Notes under the pieces: generated by a model | The model's input: only the letters and a program-made list of their open reading frames with translations | What the model was told of the DNA's origin: nothing | The model's database searches: none | Source: an uncultured Collinsella sp. | GTDB lineage: Bacteria > Actinomycetota > Coriobacteriia > Coriobacteriales > Coriobacteriaceae | NCBI GenBank assembly: GCA_900757205.1 | Contig: CAAENA010000048.1 | Coordinates: forward strand, 9,264 to 73,263 | DNA length: 64,000 nucleotides | Reading direction: 5' to 3' | In this document: positions 41,543 through 50,032 of the stretch, piece by piece | How positions within the stretch are numbered: position 1 is the first letter of the stretch | How the letters are laid out: each line of letters opens with the position of its first letter | Program-made: the position numbers and the translations under genes

Positions 41543-43222
41543 CTAGTCGCGGGTCAGTTTCCTGTGGATACGATGCGGCTGGGCTGCGTCCTCGCCCAGG
41601 CGCTCGATGCGGTTGGCCTGATAGGCCTCGAAGTTGCCCTCGAACCAATACCAGTTGCCCGGGTTCTCGTCAGTGCCCTCCCACGCCAGAATGTGCGTGG
41701 CGACGCGGTCCAGGAACATACGGTCGTGGCTAATGACCACCGAGCAGCCCGGGAACTCGAGCAGCGCCGCCTCGAGCGAGGACAGCGTCTCGACGTCGAG
41801 GTCGTTCGTGGGCTCGTCGAGGAGCAGCAGGTTGCCGCCCTGCTTGAGCGTAAGCGCCAAGTTCAGACGGTTGCGCTCGCCACCGGAGAGTACGCCAGCG
41901 CGCTTCTGCTGGTCCTGGCCCTTAAAGCCAAAGCTCGCCACATAAGCGCGGCTCGGAACCTCGGTCTCGCCGACCATCATGTGGTCCAGGCCATCCGAGA
42001 CGACCTCCCACAGGTTCTTATCGGGGTCAATGCCGGAACGGTTCTGGTCGACATAGGAGATCTTGACAGTCTCGCCAATCTCGAGCTCGCCCGAGGTCAG
42101 CGGCTCCAGGCCCACGATAGTCTTGAACAGTGTGGTCTTGCCCACGCCGTTGGGACCGATCACGCCCACGATGCCGTTGCGCGGCAGCGTAAACGAAAGA
42201 TCGTCGATGAGCACACGGCCATCGAACTCCTTGTGCAGGTGATGAGCCTCGAGCACCTTGTTGCCCAGACGCGGGCCCACAGGGATGCGGATGTCGGTCC
42301 AGTCGAGCTTCTGGCTTGCGCGGGCCTCGGCCTCCATCTCCTCGTAGCGAGCCAGACGGGCCTTGTTCTTGGCTTGGCGGGCCTTGGGCGAGCTGCGTAC
42401 CCACTCGAGCTCGGCCTCCATGCGCTTGGCGAGCTTGGCGTCGCGGTTGCCCTGCGCCTCGATACGCGCGGCCTTGGTCTCCAGATACGTGGAGTAGTTA
42501 CCCTTGTAGGGATAAAGGTGACCGCGGTCGACCTCGCAGATCCACTCGGCAACGTTATCCAGGAAGTAGCGATCATGCGTGACGGCAAGCACCGCGCCCT
42601 GGTAGTTGTGAAGGAAGTGCTCGAGCCACAGGATCGACTCAGCGTCTAGGTGGTTTGTGGGCTCGTCAAGCAGCAGCAGGTCGGGAGCCTCGAGCAGCAG
42701 CTTGCACAGGGCCACGCGACGGCGCTCGCCGCCGGAAAGTACGTTGACCGGCATGTCGGAATCGGGCAGCTGCAGGGCGTCCATGGCCTGGCCGAGCTTG
42801 GAATCGATATCCCAGCCGTCGGCGGCATCGATCTCGTCCTGGAGCTTTCCCATCTCAGCCATGAGGGCATCCATGTCGCAATCCGGGTCGCACATCTCCT
42901 CGCCGATTTTGTTGAAGCGATCGACCTTGGCGATCATGTCGCCAAATGCCATGCGCACGTTCTCGATGACGGTCTTGTCGTCGTCGAGCGGCGGCTCCTG
43001 CTGCAGGATACCCACGGTGTAGCCGGGGGTGAGCCTGGCATCGCCGTTGGAGACCTCCTCGATGCCGGCCATGATCTTGAGCAGGGTCGACTTGCCCATG
43101 CCGTTGGGACCCACGACGCCGATCTTGGCACCGGGGTAGAAGCTCAGGGTCACGTCGTCAAGAATCACCTTGTCGCCATGGGCCTTGCGAGCCTGATACA
43201 TGCTGTAAATGAACTCAGCCAA
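41543..43222 (-). CDS. ettA: ABC-F protein EttA, energy-dependent translational throttle
   Basis: A 559-residue ABC-F protein with two ATP-binding domains and no membrane part. Walker A GPNGMGKST near 38 and GPNGVGKTT near 355; signatures LSGGERRRV and LSGGERNRL; the linker between domains holds WVRSSPKARQAKNKARLARYEEM, typical of EttA. It binds the ribosomal E site and gates translation by ADP/ATP ratio. The start is TTG 43222 with AAGGAG nine to ten bases upstream, unusual for such a conserved gene. High confidence from motifs and length. Confidence 0.94.
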   Translation of the reverse strand: MAEFIYSMYQARKAHGDKVILDDVTLSFYPGAKIGVVGPNGMGKSTLLKIMAGIEEVSNGDARLTPGYTVGILQQEPPLDDDKTVIENVRMAFGDMIAKVDRFNKIGEEMCDPDCDMDALMAEMGKLQDEIDAADGWDIDSKLGQAMDALQLPDSDMPVNVLSGGERRRVALCKLLLEAPDLLLLDEPTNHLDAESILWLEHFLHNYQGAVLAVTHDRYFLDNVAEWICEVDRGHLYPYKGNYSTYLETKAARIEAQGNRDAKLAKRMEAELEWVRSSPKARQAKNKARLARYEEMEAEARASQKLDWTDIRIPVGPRLGNKVLEAHHLHKEFDGRVLIDDLSFTLPRNGIVGVIGPNGVGKTTLFKTIVGLEPLTSGELEIGETVKISYVDQNRSGIDPDKNLWEVVSDGLDHMMVGETEVPSRAYVASFGFKGQDQQKRAGVLSGGERNRLNLALTLKQGGNLLLLDEPTNDLDVETLSSLEAALLEFPGCSVVISHDRMFLDRVATHILAWEGTDENPGNWYWFEGNFEAYQANRIERLGEDAAQPHRIHRKLTRD

Positions 43223-43299
43223 TGTCCGTTTCTCCTTATCTAGCTGCGGAAATCTTCTCCCCCTGTCCGTTTTGGAAAAGCAGGGGCAATCCGCGCGTT

Positions 43300-43333
43300 C
43301 TAATAAAAGGGGGCATGGTTGCCCACACCCCCT
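43300..43333 (-). terminator. Terminator of the sdpR/sdpI-like unit
   Basis: On the minus strand GGGGGTGTGG-GCAA-CCATGCCCCC followed by TTTTATT, about 65 bases past the SdpI-like stop. Confidence 0.85.
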
Positions 43334-43397
43334 AATACTACCTGGGAAAAGTCCCCCGGAACATACTATGAACTGCGTACGCTAGTTTTCCGCAACC

Positions 43398-44102
43398 TTA
43401 ACGAGCGGCTCGCTGCGATTTGCGCCACAACAGATACGAGTAGACGTAGACGGCTCCAACCGAACCAAACGCCAGAACCGCAATCACCGCGGCGACGACT
43501 TCACTCGAAAGCACGCTGCCTGCCACGCCCATCACAATCAAACCAACACCCAGCACCATAAAGCAGGCACCGCCAAAGCGCTGCGTACGGCGCCAGTTCT
43601 CGGGATCGGCAAGCGCCCAGGGTGTCTTGATACCGAGCGTATAGTTCTGCTTCACACGCGGCAAGTAGTTGCCTACGCCGATGAACAGCAAACCGACAAC
43701 ACCGGAAATCAGCACGTTAACCGAACCGACCGCCGGCACCACGCCCCAGACCGTAAGCTCTCCCAGCCAGCTTATGGCGCACATGAACAAGGTGAAGGCG
43801 ATTACGAAGCCCTGGTAGAACTTGCCCGAGGTTCGATATGCCTCACCTTTGGGGTCGATGCGCGGCACCACGCGGAACATTGCGAGAAGCGCCAGAGGCA
43901 GCACGCCGAGCGCGGAGGCCATCCAGCTAGGACCCCAACCGTCGACGGCGCCGTTCGCGCCCCAGTGCGTGGGAATCTGCGCAGGCAAGCTCGGCATCAC
44001 CATGAGGTGCGCTGCGACATTGGCGACGCACAGAGCGACCAGCGCAATCCACACGCGCGACGATACCCCCGTGGGGTGAATGCCCTTGTTTTCGTTATTC
44101 AT
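43398..44102 (-). CDS. SdpI-family membrane protein
   Basis: A 234-residue membrane protein with six or so helices. The DUF1648 part is at 20-70 (LPAQIPTHWGANGAVDGWG) and the SdpI part at 140-230 (GNYLPRVKQNYTLGIKTPWALADPENWRRTQRF), the same order as in Bacillus SdpI, the immunity protein against the SdpC toxin. It overlaps the ArsR-family gene by eight bases, as in the sdpRI pair. No toxin gene is near, so it may respond to toxins of others or serve envelope stress. ATG 44102 follows AAGGTGATAAGG. Confidence 0.88.
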   Translation of the reverse strand: MNNENKGIHPTGVSSRVWIALVALCVANVAAHLMVMPSLPAQIPTHWGANGAVDGWGPSWMASALGVLPLALLAMFRVVPRIDPKGEAYRTSGKFYQGFVIAFTLFMCAISWLGELTVWGVVPAVGSVNVLISGVVGLLFIGVGNYLPRVKQNYTLGIKTPWALADPENWRRTQRFGGACFMVLGVGLIVMGVAGSVLSSEVVAAVIAVLAFGSVGAVYVYSYLLWRKSQRAAR

Positions 44103-44373
44103 CCTTATCACCTTCAGTGTTTGTAAAGCCCATAAACCAGCCAATTAAATCCTGCATGACGGTGGTGTTTAAGCTGTATACGATGTTTTGGCCATGGCGC
44201 TCGTCGGTCACCAACCCGGCGTTTTTGAGCGTCGCCAAGTGATGGCTTAGCGACGGCTTACTGATATCGAAATGCTCGGCAAGCTCCCCCGCCGTGCAAT
44301 TGCCCTCGCGCAGCAACTCCAAAATGCGCCGTCGCGTTGGATCGGCAAGCGCCTTAAAACCCTCTCCCGGCAT
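44095..44373 (-). CDS. ArsR-family repressor (SdpR-like)
   Basis: A 92-residue winged-helix protein: FKALADPTRRRILELLREGN, then CTAGELAEHFDISKPSLSHHLATLKNAGLV is the recognition helix-turn-helix, and DERHGQNIVYSLN the wing. It lacks metal-binding cysteine pairs of the ArsR type and resembles SdpR autorepressors. ATG 44373 follows a strong GAGGAGG. It overlaps the SdpI-like gene, so regulator and membrane protein are made together. A dyad TTAGA-caaaca-TCTAA overlaps its own promoter and is the likely operator. Confidence 0.9.
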   Translation of the reverse strand: MPGEGFKALADPTRRRILELLREGNCTAGELAEHFDISKPSLSHHLATLKNAGLVTDERHGQNIVYSLNTTVMQDLIGWFMGFTNTEGDKDE

Positions 44374-44406
44374 AAGACCTCCTCTCATCATCTCTCATGA
44401 CGCGCA

Positions 44407-44448
44407 CACTATACTCGATATTTAGATGTTTGTCTAACTGTCTAATCT
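44407..44448 (-). promoter_or_regulatory. Promoter and operator of the sdpR/sdpI-like unit
   Basis: On the minus strand: -35 TAGACA, 17 bases, -10 TATAGT (about 44408-44413). The dyad TTAGA / TCTAA with a six-base spacer covers the -35 region, and another GTTAGAC-like half lies beside it (TTAGACAGTTAGAC). This fits autorepression. Confidence 0.65.
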
Positions 44449-44454
44449 TGTACT

Positions 44455-44551
44455 CAAAAAAATAGCCGCCTCCGCGTAATGCGAAGACGGCCACTTCTCA
44501 CGCTACAAACGTGTTTGGGAGTTGGCCAACCCGCTGCAACGGGTGCCATCT
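44455..44551 (-). ncRNA. Candidate small RNA, about 95 nt
   Basis: On the minus strand a near-consensus promoter (-35 TTGAAA at 44580-44585, 17-base spacer, -10 TAAGAT at 44557-44562) is followed after about 95 bases by a terminator GCCGTCTTCGC / GCGGAGGCGGC with TATTTTTTT. Between them are a CACCCG/CGGGTG hairpin and the palindrome GTTGGCCAAC. A 34-codon frame in it has no ribosome site. It lies upstream of the ArsR-family gene with its own signals, so it is an independent transcript or a leader with a stop signal. Confidence 0.55.
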
Positions 44552-44622
44552 GCTTCATCTTATGCGAATCACTGCCTCATTTCAACAAGCCCCTAGGGCT
44601 CAAATGGAATCGCGATAATACC

Positions 44623-44628
44623 TATAAT
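44623..44628 (+). promoter_or_regulatory. -10 box of tcdA
   Basis: Perfect TATAAT 44 bases before ATG 44673. No clear -35 hexamer is seen at the right distance. It is divergent from the candidate small RNA promoter whose -35 lies at 44580-44585. Confidence 0.5.
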
Positions 44629-44672
44629 GACGATAGCTAAAACACGATTCGCTTCCCCATCGGAGGATGTCT

Positions 44673-45470
44673 ATGACCGAAACCACAGCCGCAACTCCCA
44701 ACGAGACACGCGACACCAAGCTCGAGATCATTATGGGGCGCGAGGCGCTCGATAAACTCGCCAGCTCCACAGTGCTGGTGCTCGGCTGCGGAGGCGTGGG
44801 CTCCAACTGCTGCGAGGCGCTCGCACGCGGCGGCATCGGCCATTTCGTGATTCTGGACAAGGACATCATCGCGCCCAGCAATATCAATCGCCAGGCTATC
44901 GCCTTTCACAGCACCATCGGCAAGCGCAAGGTCGATGTTATGGAAGCCATGATCCACGACATCAATCCAGCCGCCACCGTCATCAAGCGCACCGAATACC
45001 TGTTGAGCGACAATATCGACGAATTTTTCGCACGCGTTTTGGAGCAAACGAACGGCAAGCTCGACTACGTCGTCGACGCCATCGACACCATCTCGGCCAA
45101 GCTCACCATTGCCAAATATGCTCAAGACCACGACATTCGTTTGGTTAGCTCTATGGGCGGGGCCAACAAGCTCCATCCCGAGTGCCTCCGCTTTGCCGAC
45201 ATTTTTGACACCGTGCGCGACCCTATGAGCCGCATCATGCGCAAAGAATGTAAGAAGCGCGGAATCAAGAGCCTACATGTACTGTTTAGCTGCGAGGAAT
45301 CGGTTAAGACACAGCCCCGCGACCCTTCCAACATCCACGAGCGTACCGAACTGGGAACCGCGAGCTTTATGCCGCCCATCATGGGCCAGATGATTGCCGG
45401 CGAGGTTGTCCGCCAGATCAGCGGACGCGGCACCGAGCGCGTGCGCGCCGACGGCCAGCGCTTGGACTAG
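44673..45470 (+). CDS. tcdA: tRNA threonylcarbamoyladenosine dehydratase (TcdA)
   Basis: A 265-residue E1-like ThiF/HesA family protein. ATP-binding VLGCGGVGSNCCEALARGGIG near 35-55, LDKDIIAPSNINRQ near 62, and VVDAIDTISAKL near 125; the C-terminal part has RKECKKRGIKSLHVLFS and the ISGRG end typical of TcdA. It forms the cyclic t6A modification at A37 of tRNAs. ATG 44673 is preferred since GGAGG is six bases before it; ATG 44667 touches the ribosome site. A TATAAT box lies at 44623-44628. TatD gene follows after 13 bases. Confidence 0.92.
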   Translation: MTETTAATPNETRDTKLEIIMGREALDKLASSTVLVLGCGGVGSNCCEALARGGIGHFVILDKDIIAPSNINRQAIAFHSTIGKRKVDVMEAMIHDINPAATVIKRTEYLLSDNIDEFFARVLEQTNGKLDYVVDAIDTISAKLTIAKYAQDHDIRLVSSMGGANKLHPECLRFADIFDTVRDPMSRIMRKECKKRGIKSLHVLFSCEESVKTQPRDPSNIHERTELGTASFMPPIMGQMIAGEVVRQISGRGTERVRADGQRLD

Positions 45471-45483
45471 CAGGGATGCCGCG

Positions 45484-46266
45484 ATGGAGCCGCAGCTGTT
45501 TGATGCACACTGTCATCTTGATTTGATGGCCTGCCCGGATACCGTTGCCGATGAGACGACGGCACTGGGCCTGGGTCTATTTGACTGCGGCGTCGACCCA
45601 CGCGACTTCGCGGCAGCAAAAACACGCGCCAGTCACCACCCGAACATCATCGCGGGCGTCGGCCTCCATCCCTGGTGGCTCGCCGACGGCCGATGCAGCG
45701 CTACCGAAATCGATCTGCTTTGCGAAGTTGCTGCACAAGAGCGTTTTATCGGCGAGATCGGGCTCGATTTTTCCGCACGCTTTGCTGGAAGCGAGCCGTT
45801 ACAAATACAGGCACTTGACCGGCTCTGCGATGCACTTGTGCAGCATCCTCTTGCCGGGCGTGTGATATCAATTCACGCCGTTCGTTCGGCAGGAACCGTA
45901 CTGGACGTCCTCGAGTCGCACGGATTGCTCACCCCAAGGCCCGACTCCCCCGTTATCATCTTCCACTGGTTTAGCGGCACCTCGGACGAACTCGTCCGCG
46001 CGCGTAATGCGGGCTGTTATTTTTCCATCAACGAACGCATGCTCGCCACCAAGCGCGGCCGCGAATATGCCCGACAGATTCCACTCGACCGTCAACTGCT
46101 CGAGACCGATGCGCCGGCCGAGCCAAACACAGAAACAAGCGCGCAGTCGCTCATCAAATCGCTCGCAAGGACCTCGATGCGCATTGCCTCACTCAAAAAC
46201 TGTGACGCAAAGCGCATCGAGTCGGCAGTTTTAGCAAATGCGCACTCTGTTTTTGACCTTCGCTAA
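45484..46266 (+). CDS. TatD-family metal-dependent hydrolase
   Basis: A 260-residue TIM-barrel hydrolase. FDAHCHLD at 6-13 provides the first metal ligands, GVGLHPWW near 58, IGEIGLDFS near 85, IFHWFSG near 160 and LLETDAP near 205 complete the metal site. Relatives are 3'-5' DNases or uncharacterised deformylase-like hydrolases. It follows tcdA by 13 bases and should be co-transcribed. ATG 45484 has AGGGATG just upstream; the longer frame back to 45394 lies inside tcdA. Confidence 0.88.
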   Translation: MEPQLFDAHCHLDLMACPDTVADETTALGLGLFDCGVDPRDFAAAKTRASHHPNIIAGVGLHPWWLADGRCSATEIDLLCEVAAQERFIGEIGLDFSARFAGSEPLQIQALDRLCDALVQHPLAGRVISIHAVRSAGTVLDVLESHGLLTPRPDSPVIIFHWFSGTSDELVRARNAGCYFSINERMLATKRGREYARQIPLDRQLLETDAPAEPNTETSAQSLIKSLARTSMRIASLKNCDAKRIESAVLANAHSVFDLR

Positions 46267-46278
46267 CCCCCTGTGGGC

Positions 46279-46324
46279 AAAAATGCCAAGGGACATGCGA
46301 ATCGCACAACGCAGTCCCTATTGG
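46279..46324 (-). terminator. Terminator of the Amadori-type operon
   Basis: On the minus strand CCAATAGGGAC-TGCG / CGCA-T-GTCCCTTGG followed by CATTTTTG. It is about 23 bases past the FGGY kinase stop. Confidence 0.75.
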
Positions 46325-46346
46325 TAGGCAATACAATTCGGCAGCA

Positions 46347-47864
46347 TTACACCAATTCGTGCATAAGATCACGGTTGCGTGCATACAATTCGTCAAAGAT
46401 ATGGCGGCGCGACGCATATAACTCGTGGGCAGCCATATCGGGCACGATTGTTTGTGCAACGCCAAGGACTTGGGCGAGTTCATCCCATGATGCATAGGCG
46501 CCACCTGCGAGAGCTGCCATGATGGCATCACCGAAGCATGCGCCCACCGTAACCTTGGCAACCGAGACCTCGCGCCCGCATACGTCGGCGATAGCTTGCA
46601 TCCAAACTGGATTCTTGGTTCCACCTCCGACAAGCATAATGCGCCCAATTGGCAGTCCATGCTCTCGCTCGATAATGTCGACATGGGATGCAACGGTATA
46701 CGCGATGCCTTCCAAGGCGGCGCGAACCATATGGGCTCGCGTATGCCTTCCGGTCAAGCCAAAGAAGACGCCACGCGCCTCGGAATCGTTGAGCGGAGTA
46801 CGCTCCCCCGCAAAGTACGGCAGACACAGGAGCCCATCGGCACCCGGCGCCACGTCGGCGGCATCATGCGCCATAACCGAATATGCATCGGGGCCACCGT
46901 GGCCCTCGGCCTCTACGGCGTCGCGATACAGCTCTTGGCGCAGCCACGATGTGAGCGCACCCGCCGTATTGGTCCCCGCGCAGATCCCGTAAGTTCCGGG
47001 AATGATAAACGTCCCTGGCCACAGACGGGCATCATCGATCATATGATCAGCTAGGTAGATGAAATACGCCGTACTCCCCAACTGAACCATCATATCGCCG
47101 GGACGGAATACACCCGTCGAAATGGCCTCGGCACCAGAGTCGCCCGTTCCCACTAAGACAGGTGTCCCTGCCGCGAGCCCCGTCGCCTCAGCCGCACGCT
47201 GCGTAATCACCCCGGCAATATCGGTAGCCGACATTACCTCCGCCATCTGGTCAGGCCGGCAGAAACGAGCACATTCCCGAGCATCAACCTTCCAAGTGTA
47301 GCGATCGTATAGGGGAAGAAAATCCTCCGCCAAATAACGGTCCACCGTAAAACGCCCCGTCAACTTCGCGCACAGAAACGATGACGCCGTCAGGAACTTC
47401 GCAGCACGTTCGTGCACCTCGGGCATATTCTCCTTAAACCACAAGATCTTTGGAGCAATATCTGACGAACAGGGATCGTGCCCGAAAAGCTCGCGTGCGC
47501 GATCTGACCCATATTCGGAAAGAAGCTCGTCAATCTGCGGCTTCGAACGTGCATCGACTCCGTACAAAATCGCGGGCGCCAGCGCGTTGCACTCGGTATC
47601 GACCGGCACGCAGTCGCAACCCAATGCGGAAAGGCCGACGCATCCGATCTGCACCGCGTTAACCCCCGATCGCACCACCAGCTCGCGCGACAAGCGGCAA
47701 AAATCGCCCCACCAAACTGCCTCCGCATCATGCTGGTACCATCCATCACGTGGGTTGTCCGTCTCGTGTCCACAAGAGGCCTGGCAAACGATGTTGCATC
47801 GATCATCGATTAAAACGCCTTTAGAGGCGCTTGTCCCAATATCAATACCCAGATAAAACGCCAT
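46347..47864 (-). CDS. FGGY-family carbohydrate kinase (xylulokinase-like)
   Basis: A 505-residue sugar kinase. Phosphate-binding GIDIGTSASKG at 5-15, DGWYQHD near 41, GLSALGCDCVPVD near 78, GTGDSGAEAIS near 240 and the adenosine loop MLVGGGTKNPVW near 400. The wording is closest to xylulokinases, but the operon suggests a different ketose or polyol. It is the last gene of the ten-gene unit, six bases after the BtpA gene. Phosphorylates its sugar at the end of a route whose other products are unknown. Confidence 0.87.
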   Translation of the reverse strand: MAFYLGIDIGTSASKGVLIDDRCNIVCQASCGHETDNPRDGWYQHDAEAVWWGDFCRLSRELVVRSGVNAVQIGCVGLSALGCDCVPVDTECNALAPAILYGVDARSKPQIDELLSEYGSDRARELFGHDPCSSDIAPKILWFKENMPEVHERAAKFLTASSFLCAKLTGRFTVDRYLAEDFLPLYDRYTWKVDARECARFCRPDQMAEVMSATDIAGVITQRAAEATGLAAGTPVLVGTGDSGAEAISTGVFRPGDMMVQLGSTAYFIYLADHMIDDARLWPGTFIIPGTYGICAGTNTAGALTSWLRQELYRDAVEAEGHGGPDAYSVMAHDAADVAPGADGLLCLPYFAGERTPLNDSEARGVFFGLTGRHTRAHMVRAALEGIAYTVASHVDIIEREHGLPIGRIMLVGGGTKNPVWMQAIADVCGREVSVAKVTVGACFGDAIMAALAGGAYASWDELAQVLGVAQTIVPDMAAHELYASRRHIFDELYARNRDLMHELV

Positions 47865-47870
47865 AGGTGC

Positions 47871-48680
47871 CTACTCCCCCCGCGCCGTACGAGCGGCAGC
47901 CATAAAACGAACTACCCGCTCAACATCAACCGGGGCATCCAGCTTTCCGTCGCGCTTTAAGCACGTGCCGACAAACGCGCCATCGTAGTGAGCAAATACG
48001 TCAGCCACGGTATTTTCGCGACAACCGGTGCCACATACCACAGGCACTTCGCCAACACGCTCGCGGACCTCATCGGCAAGCTCGCCCGAAGCGCCACGAC
48101 CGGCAGCCGAACCGCCGATGACCATCGCATCCGGTAGGCAATTAAAGAGAAGTGAATCGGCAATGTCCGCAGTCGTGCGGTCGTTGAGATAAACCTCCCC
48201 CTCGCTCGTGATGAAGTGAAAAAGCTTGAGGTCGTCCAAGCGCAGCGCCGCCTTGCGACGCATGGTGTGCGCGAAATCTCGGTTAATCAGCCCGAGATCA
48301 CCGGCCCAGGCACCGCAAAAATTGCAGCGCGTGAACTGCGCATCGACGGCAGCGCACAGCTCGATTGTGGCATCACCATCGTAAATAGCCTCAGCTCCCC
48401 AAGGGGTCGACAAATCATGGGACAGAGCCCCGATTACATAGCCCATCGATGCAAGGGTTGAGGGAGAAACGTGCTGCTCATAGGGCATCGAGAGCTCATT
48501 GGTAATCAAAATGCCATCGACACCGCCCTGCTGCAACGCCTCGAGATCGCGCTTGGCGGCTTCCACGACCTGCGACACGCTTCCGCCCGGGTAATACAGT
48601 GGATCGCCCGGCAGAGGACGCAGGTGCAGCATTCCGATAACCGGCTTTTCGGTCTTGAACATCGAAGTTAGAAACGACAT
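47871..48680 (-). CDS. BtpA/SgcQ-family protein
   Basis: A 269-residue TIM-barrel protein of the BtpA family: KPVIGMLHLRPLPGDPLY at 16-33, LQQGGVDGILITNE near 55, and VIGGSAAGRGASG and VPVVCGTGCRENTV later. BtpA was first linked to photosystem I assembly, but in gut bacteria members (SgcQ) lie in sugar operons as putative aldolases or phosphate-binding enzymes. Here, beside two kinases and an epimerase, an aldolase-like step is the likely role; this is inference. ATG 48680 follows AAGGAG. Confidence 0.85.
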   Translation of the reverse strand: MSFLTSMFKTEKPVIGMLHLRPLPGDPLYYPGGSVSQVVEAAKRDLEALQQGGVDGILITNELSMPYEQHVSPSTLASMGYVIGALSHDLSTPWGAEAIYDGDATIELCAAVDAQFTRCNFCGAWAGDLGLINRDFAHTMRRKAALRLDDLKLFHFITSEGEVYLNDRTTADIADSLLFNCLPDAMVIGGSAAGRGASGELADEVRERVGEVPVVCGTGCRENTVADVFAHYDGAFVGTCLKRDGKLDAPVDVERVVRFMAAARTARGE

Positions 48681-48713
48681 AACGTGCTCCTTCATAGGGC
48701 TATTGCAGGGGCG

Positions 48714-49142
48714 TTACTCCCCCAACACCTCGACGTACACTTTTCGCTTCTGCGGACCGTCAAACTCCGCAAGATAGATGTTCTGGGCACCTCCGCACAC
48801 GATGTGGCCATCTTGGACGGGAAAGAAACAACTGTTTCCACAAATCATGCTCTTGATATGCCCGCAGGAGTTGTTGCCGGTAGCTCCATAGCTCGGCAGG
48901 AAGTGTGCATGCGCATAGGGGGCATCGAGCGGGGCGATGCGATCAAGCGTCTCCATAAGATCCGTCTCCACGCAGGGCAGCCCCTCGTTTACCACGATTC
49001 CACAGGTCGTATGCGACAAAATAATCGCCGCCAAGCCATTGGTCACCGAGCTGCGCTCGATGGCAGCGTGCACGTCCTCGGTAATATCGATGAACTGGTC
49101 CGGAGCAGTCGATAGATAGCTCAATGTCTCGAGCGTCACCAT
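48714..49142 (-). CDS. YjbQ-family (UPF0047) protein
   Basis: A 142-residue small protein with the family motifs: ITEDVHAAIERSSVTNGLAAI, SHTTCGIVVNEG near 45 and GATGNNSCGHIKSMICGNS near 90, SCFFP and QNIYLAEFDGPQKRKVYVEVLG at the end. YjbQ proteins have weak thiamin-phosphate synthase activity in vitro but unknown function. They are rarely part of sugar operons; here it lies between an amidohydrolase and BtpA, all tightly packed. ATG 49142 or GTG 49148 are possible starts. Confidence 0.85.
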   Translation of the reverse strand: MVTLETLSYLSTAPDQFIDITEDVHAAIERSSVTNGLAAIILSHTTCGIVVNEGLPCVETDLMETLDRIAPLDAPYAHAHFLPSYGATGNNSCGHIKSMICGNSCFFPVQDGHIVCGGAQNIYLAEFDGPQKRKVYVEVLGE

Positions 49143-49144
49143 GT

Positions 49145-50005
49145 TCACTCATCCCCTTCAAGAAAACGCAGGGCATTACCCCAGTAGAGCCTTTCTCGCG
49201 CATCATCGCGCATGGGCACGGTATCGAGCGCCCGCTTGAGTTTGAATGCACGGAAGCGCGGCGTATTGCTGGCGAACATCACTTGGTGCGATAGCGCGCG
49301 CTCATACCACAGCGGCCCCATATCGACCGTGAAAAGACGCTGCATCATCTCCTCGGGCGAATCGATGTAAGTGATAGAGGTGTCCGCGTAGCAGTTGGGA
49401 TACTTGAGCAGCATCGCCACGGTCTCGCGCACCCAGGGCCAGCCAAAATGGGTCAAACTAAAACGCACATTTGGATGCGTTGCGATTGTGTGCTCAAATG
49501 CAAGCGGGTTACTGCGCGAGAGCTCTGCGCCCGGCTCCCAAGACATACCGGCATGGAAAACCACCGGCTTGTTATAACGCTCGCACAGCTCGTAAAGCGG
49601 CTCGGCCACAGCATCATCGGGGGCAAAACCCTGCTTTGCCGGATGCAGGCAAAGCCCCTTTGCCCCCAACTCGGTAAAGGCGCGCTCCAATTCGCCTGCG
49701 GCACCGCTCACCTGCGGATCTACGCTCGCAAATCCCCACAGATGATCGGGATGCGCGGCAACCAGCATGGCAATCTGGTCATTGGTGCCAAAATGCCCCC
49801 CGCATGCCGTGGTTACATCGAGCGGCATGAGCACGCTCTTCTGCACATCGCAGACGTCCATCTCGACTTGAAGCTCATCCCAATCCATGGGGCCCATATG
49901 CCCCATACCAAATTCTCGTGACCAAAAACCGAATCCATCAGGCCCATCACCCGGCGTACAGATCTCGCCGTAGAGCATGGGCTGAACCAACATGTCGATA
50001 ACCAT
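49145..50005 (-). CDS. Amidohydrolase-2 family TIM-barrel hydrolase/decarboxylase
   Basis: A 286-residue protein of the amidohydrolase-2 group (ACMSD-like). GFASVDPQ near 92, GLCLHPAKQGF near 118, PVVFHAGMSW near 148, LTHFGWPWVRE near 180 and YADTSITY give the usual barrel strands; the N-terminal metal motif is weakened (VIDMLVQP rather than D-H-x-H). Relatives decarboxylate or hydrolyse carboxylates. In this operon it may act on a carboxyl-bearing sugar conjugate. ATG 50005 follows AAAGGAG. Start of YjbQ is two bases downstream. Confidence 0.78.
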   Translation of the reverse strand: MVIDMLVQPMLYGEICTPGDGPDGFGFWSREFGMGHMGPMDWDELQVEMDVCDVQKSVLMPLDVTTACGGHFGTNDQIAMLVAAHPDHLWGFASVDPQVSGAAGELERAFTELGAKGLCLHPAKQGFAPDDAVAEPLYELCERYNKPVVFHAGMSWEPGAELSRSNPLAFEHTIATHPNVRFSLTHFGWPWVRETVAMLLKYPNCYADTSITYIDSPEEMMQRLFTVDMGPLWYERALSHQVMFASNTPRFRAFKLKRALDTVPMRDDARERLYWGNALRFLEGDE

Positions 50006-50032
50006 TTCGTACTCCTTTCCAGGCATTTGACC

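Noticed and set aside
43398..44373. A bacteriocin or SdpC-type toxin next to the SdpI-like gene
   Set aside because: No small secreted peptide gene with a signal sequence was found on either side; only the regulator and immunity-like protein are present.
44456..44560. A 34-codon frame inside the candidate small RNA
   Set aside because: No ribosome site, and the frame runs through the terminator stem; a non-coding transcript explains the region better.
45394..45483. Extended N-terminus for the TatD-family protein
   Set aside because: The extra 30 codons lie inside tcdA and read as low-complexity Ala/Ser; the metal motif begins right after ATG 45484.
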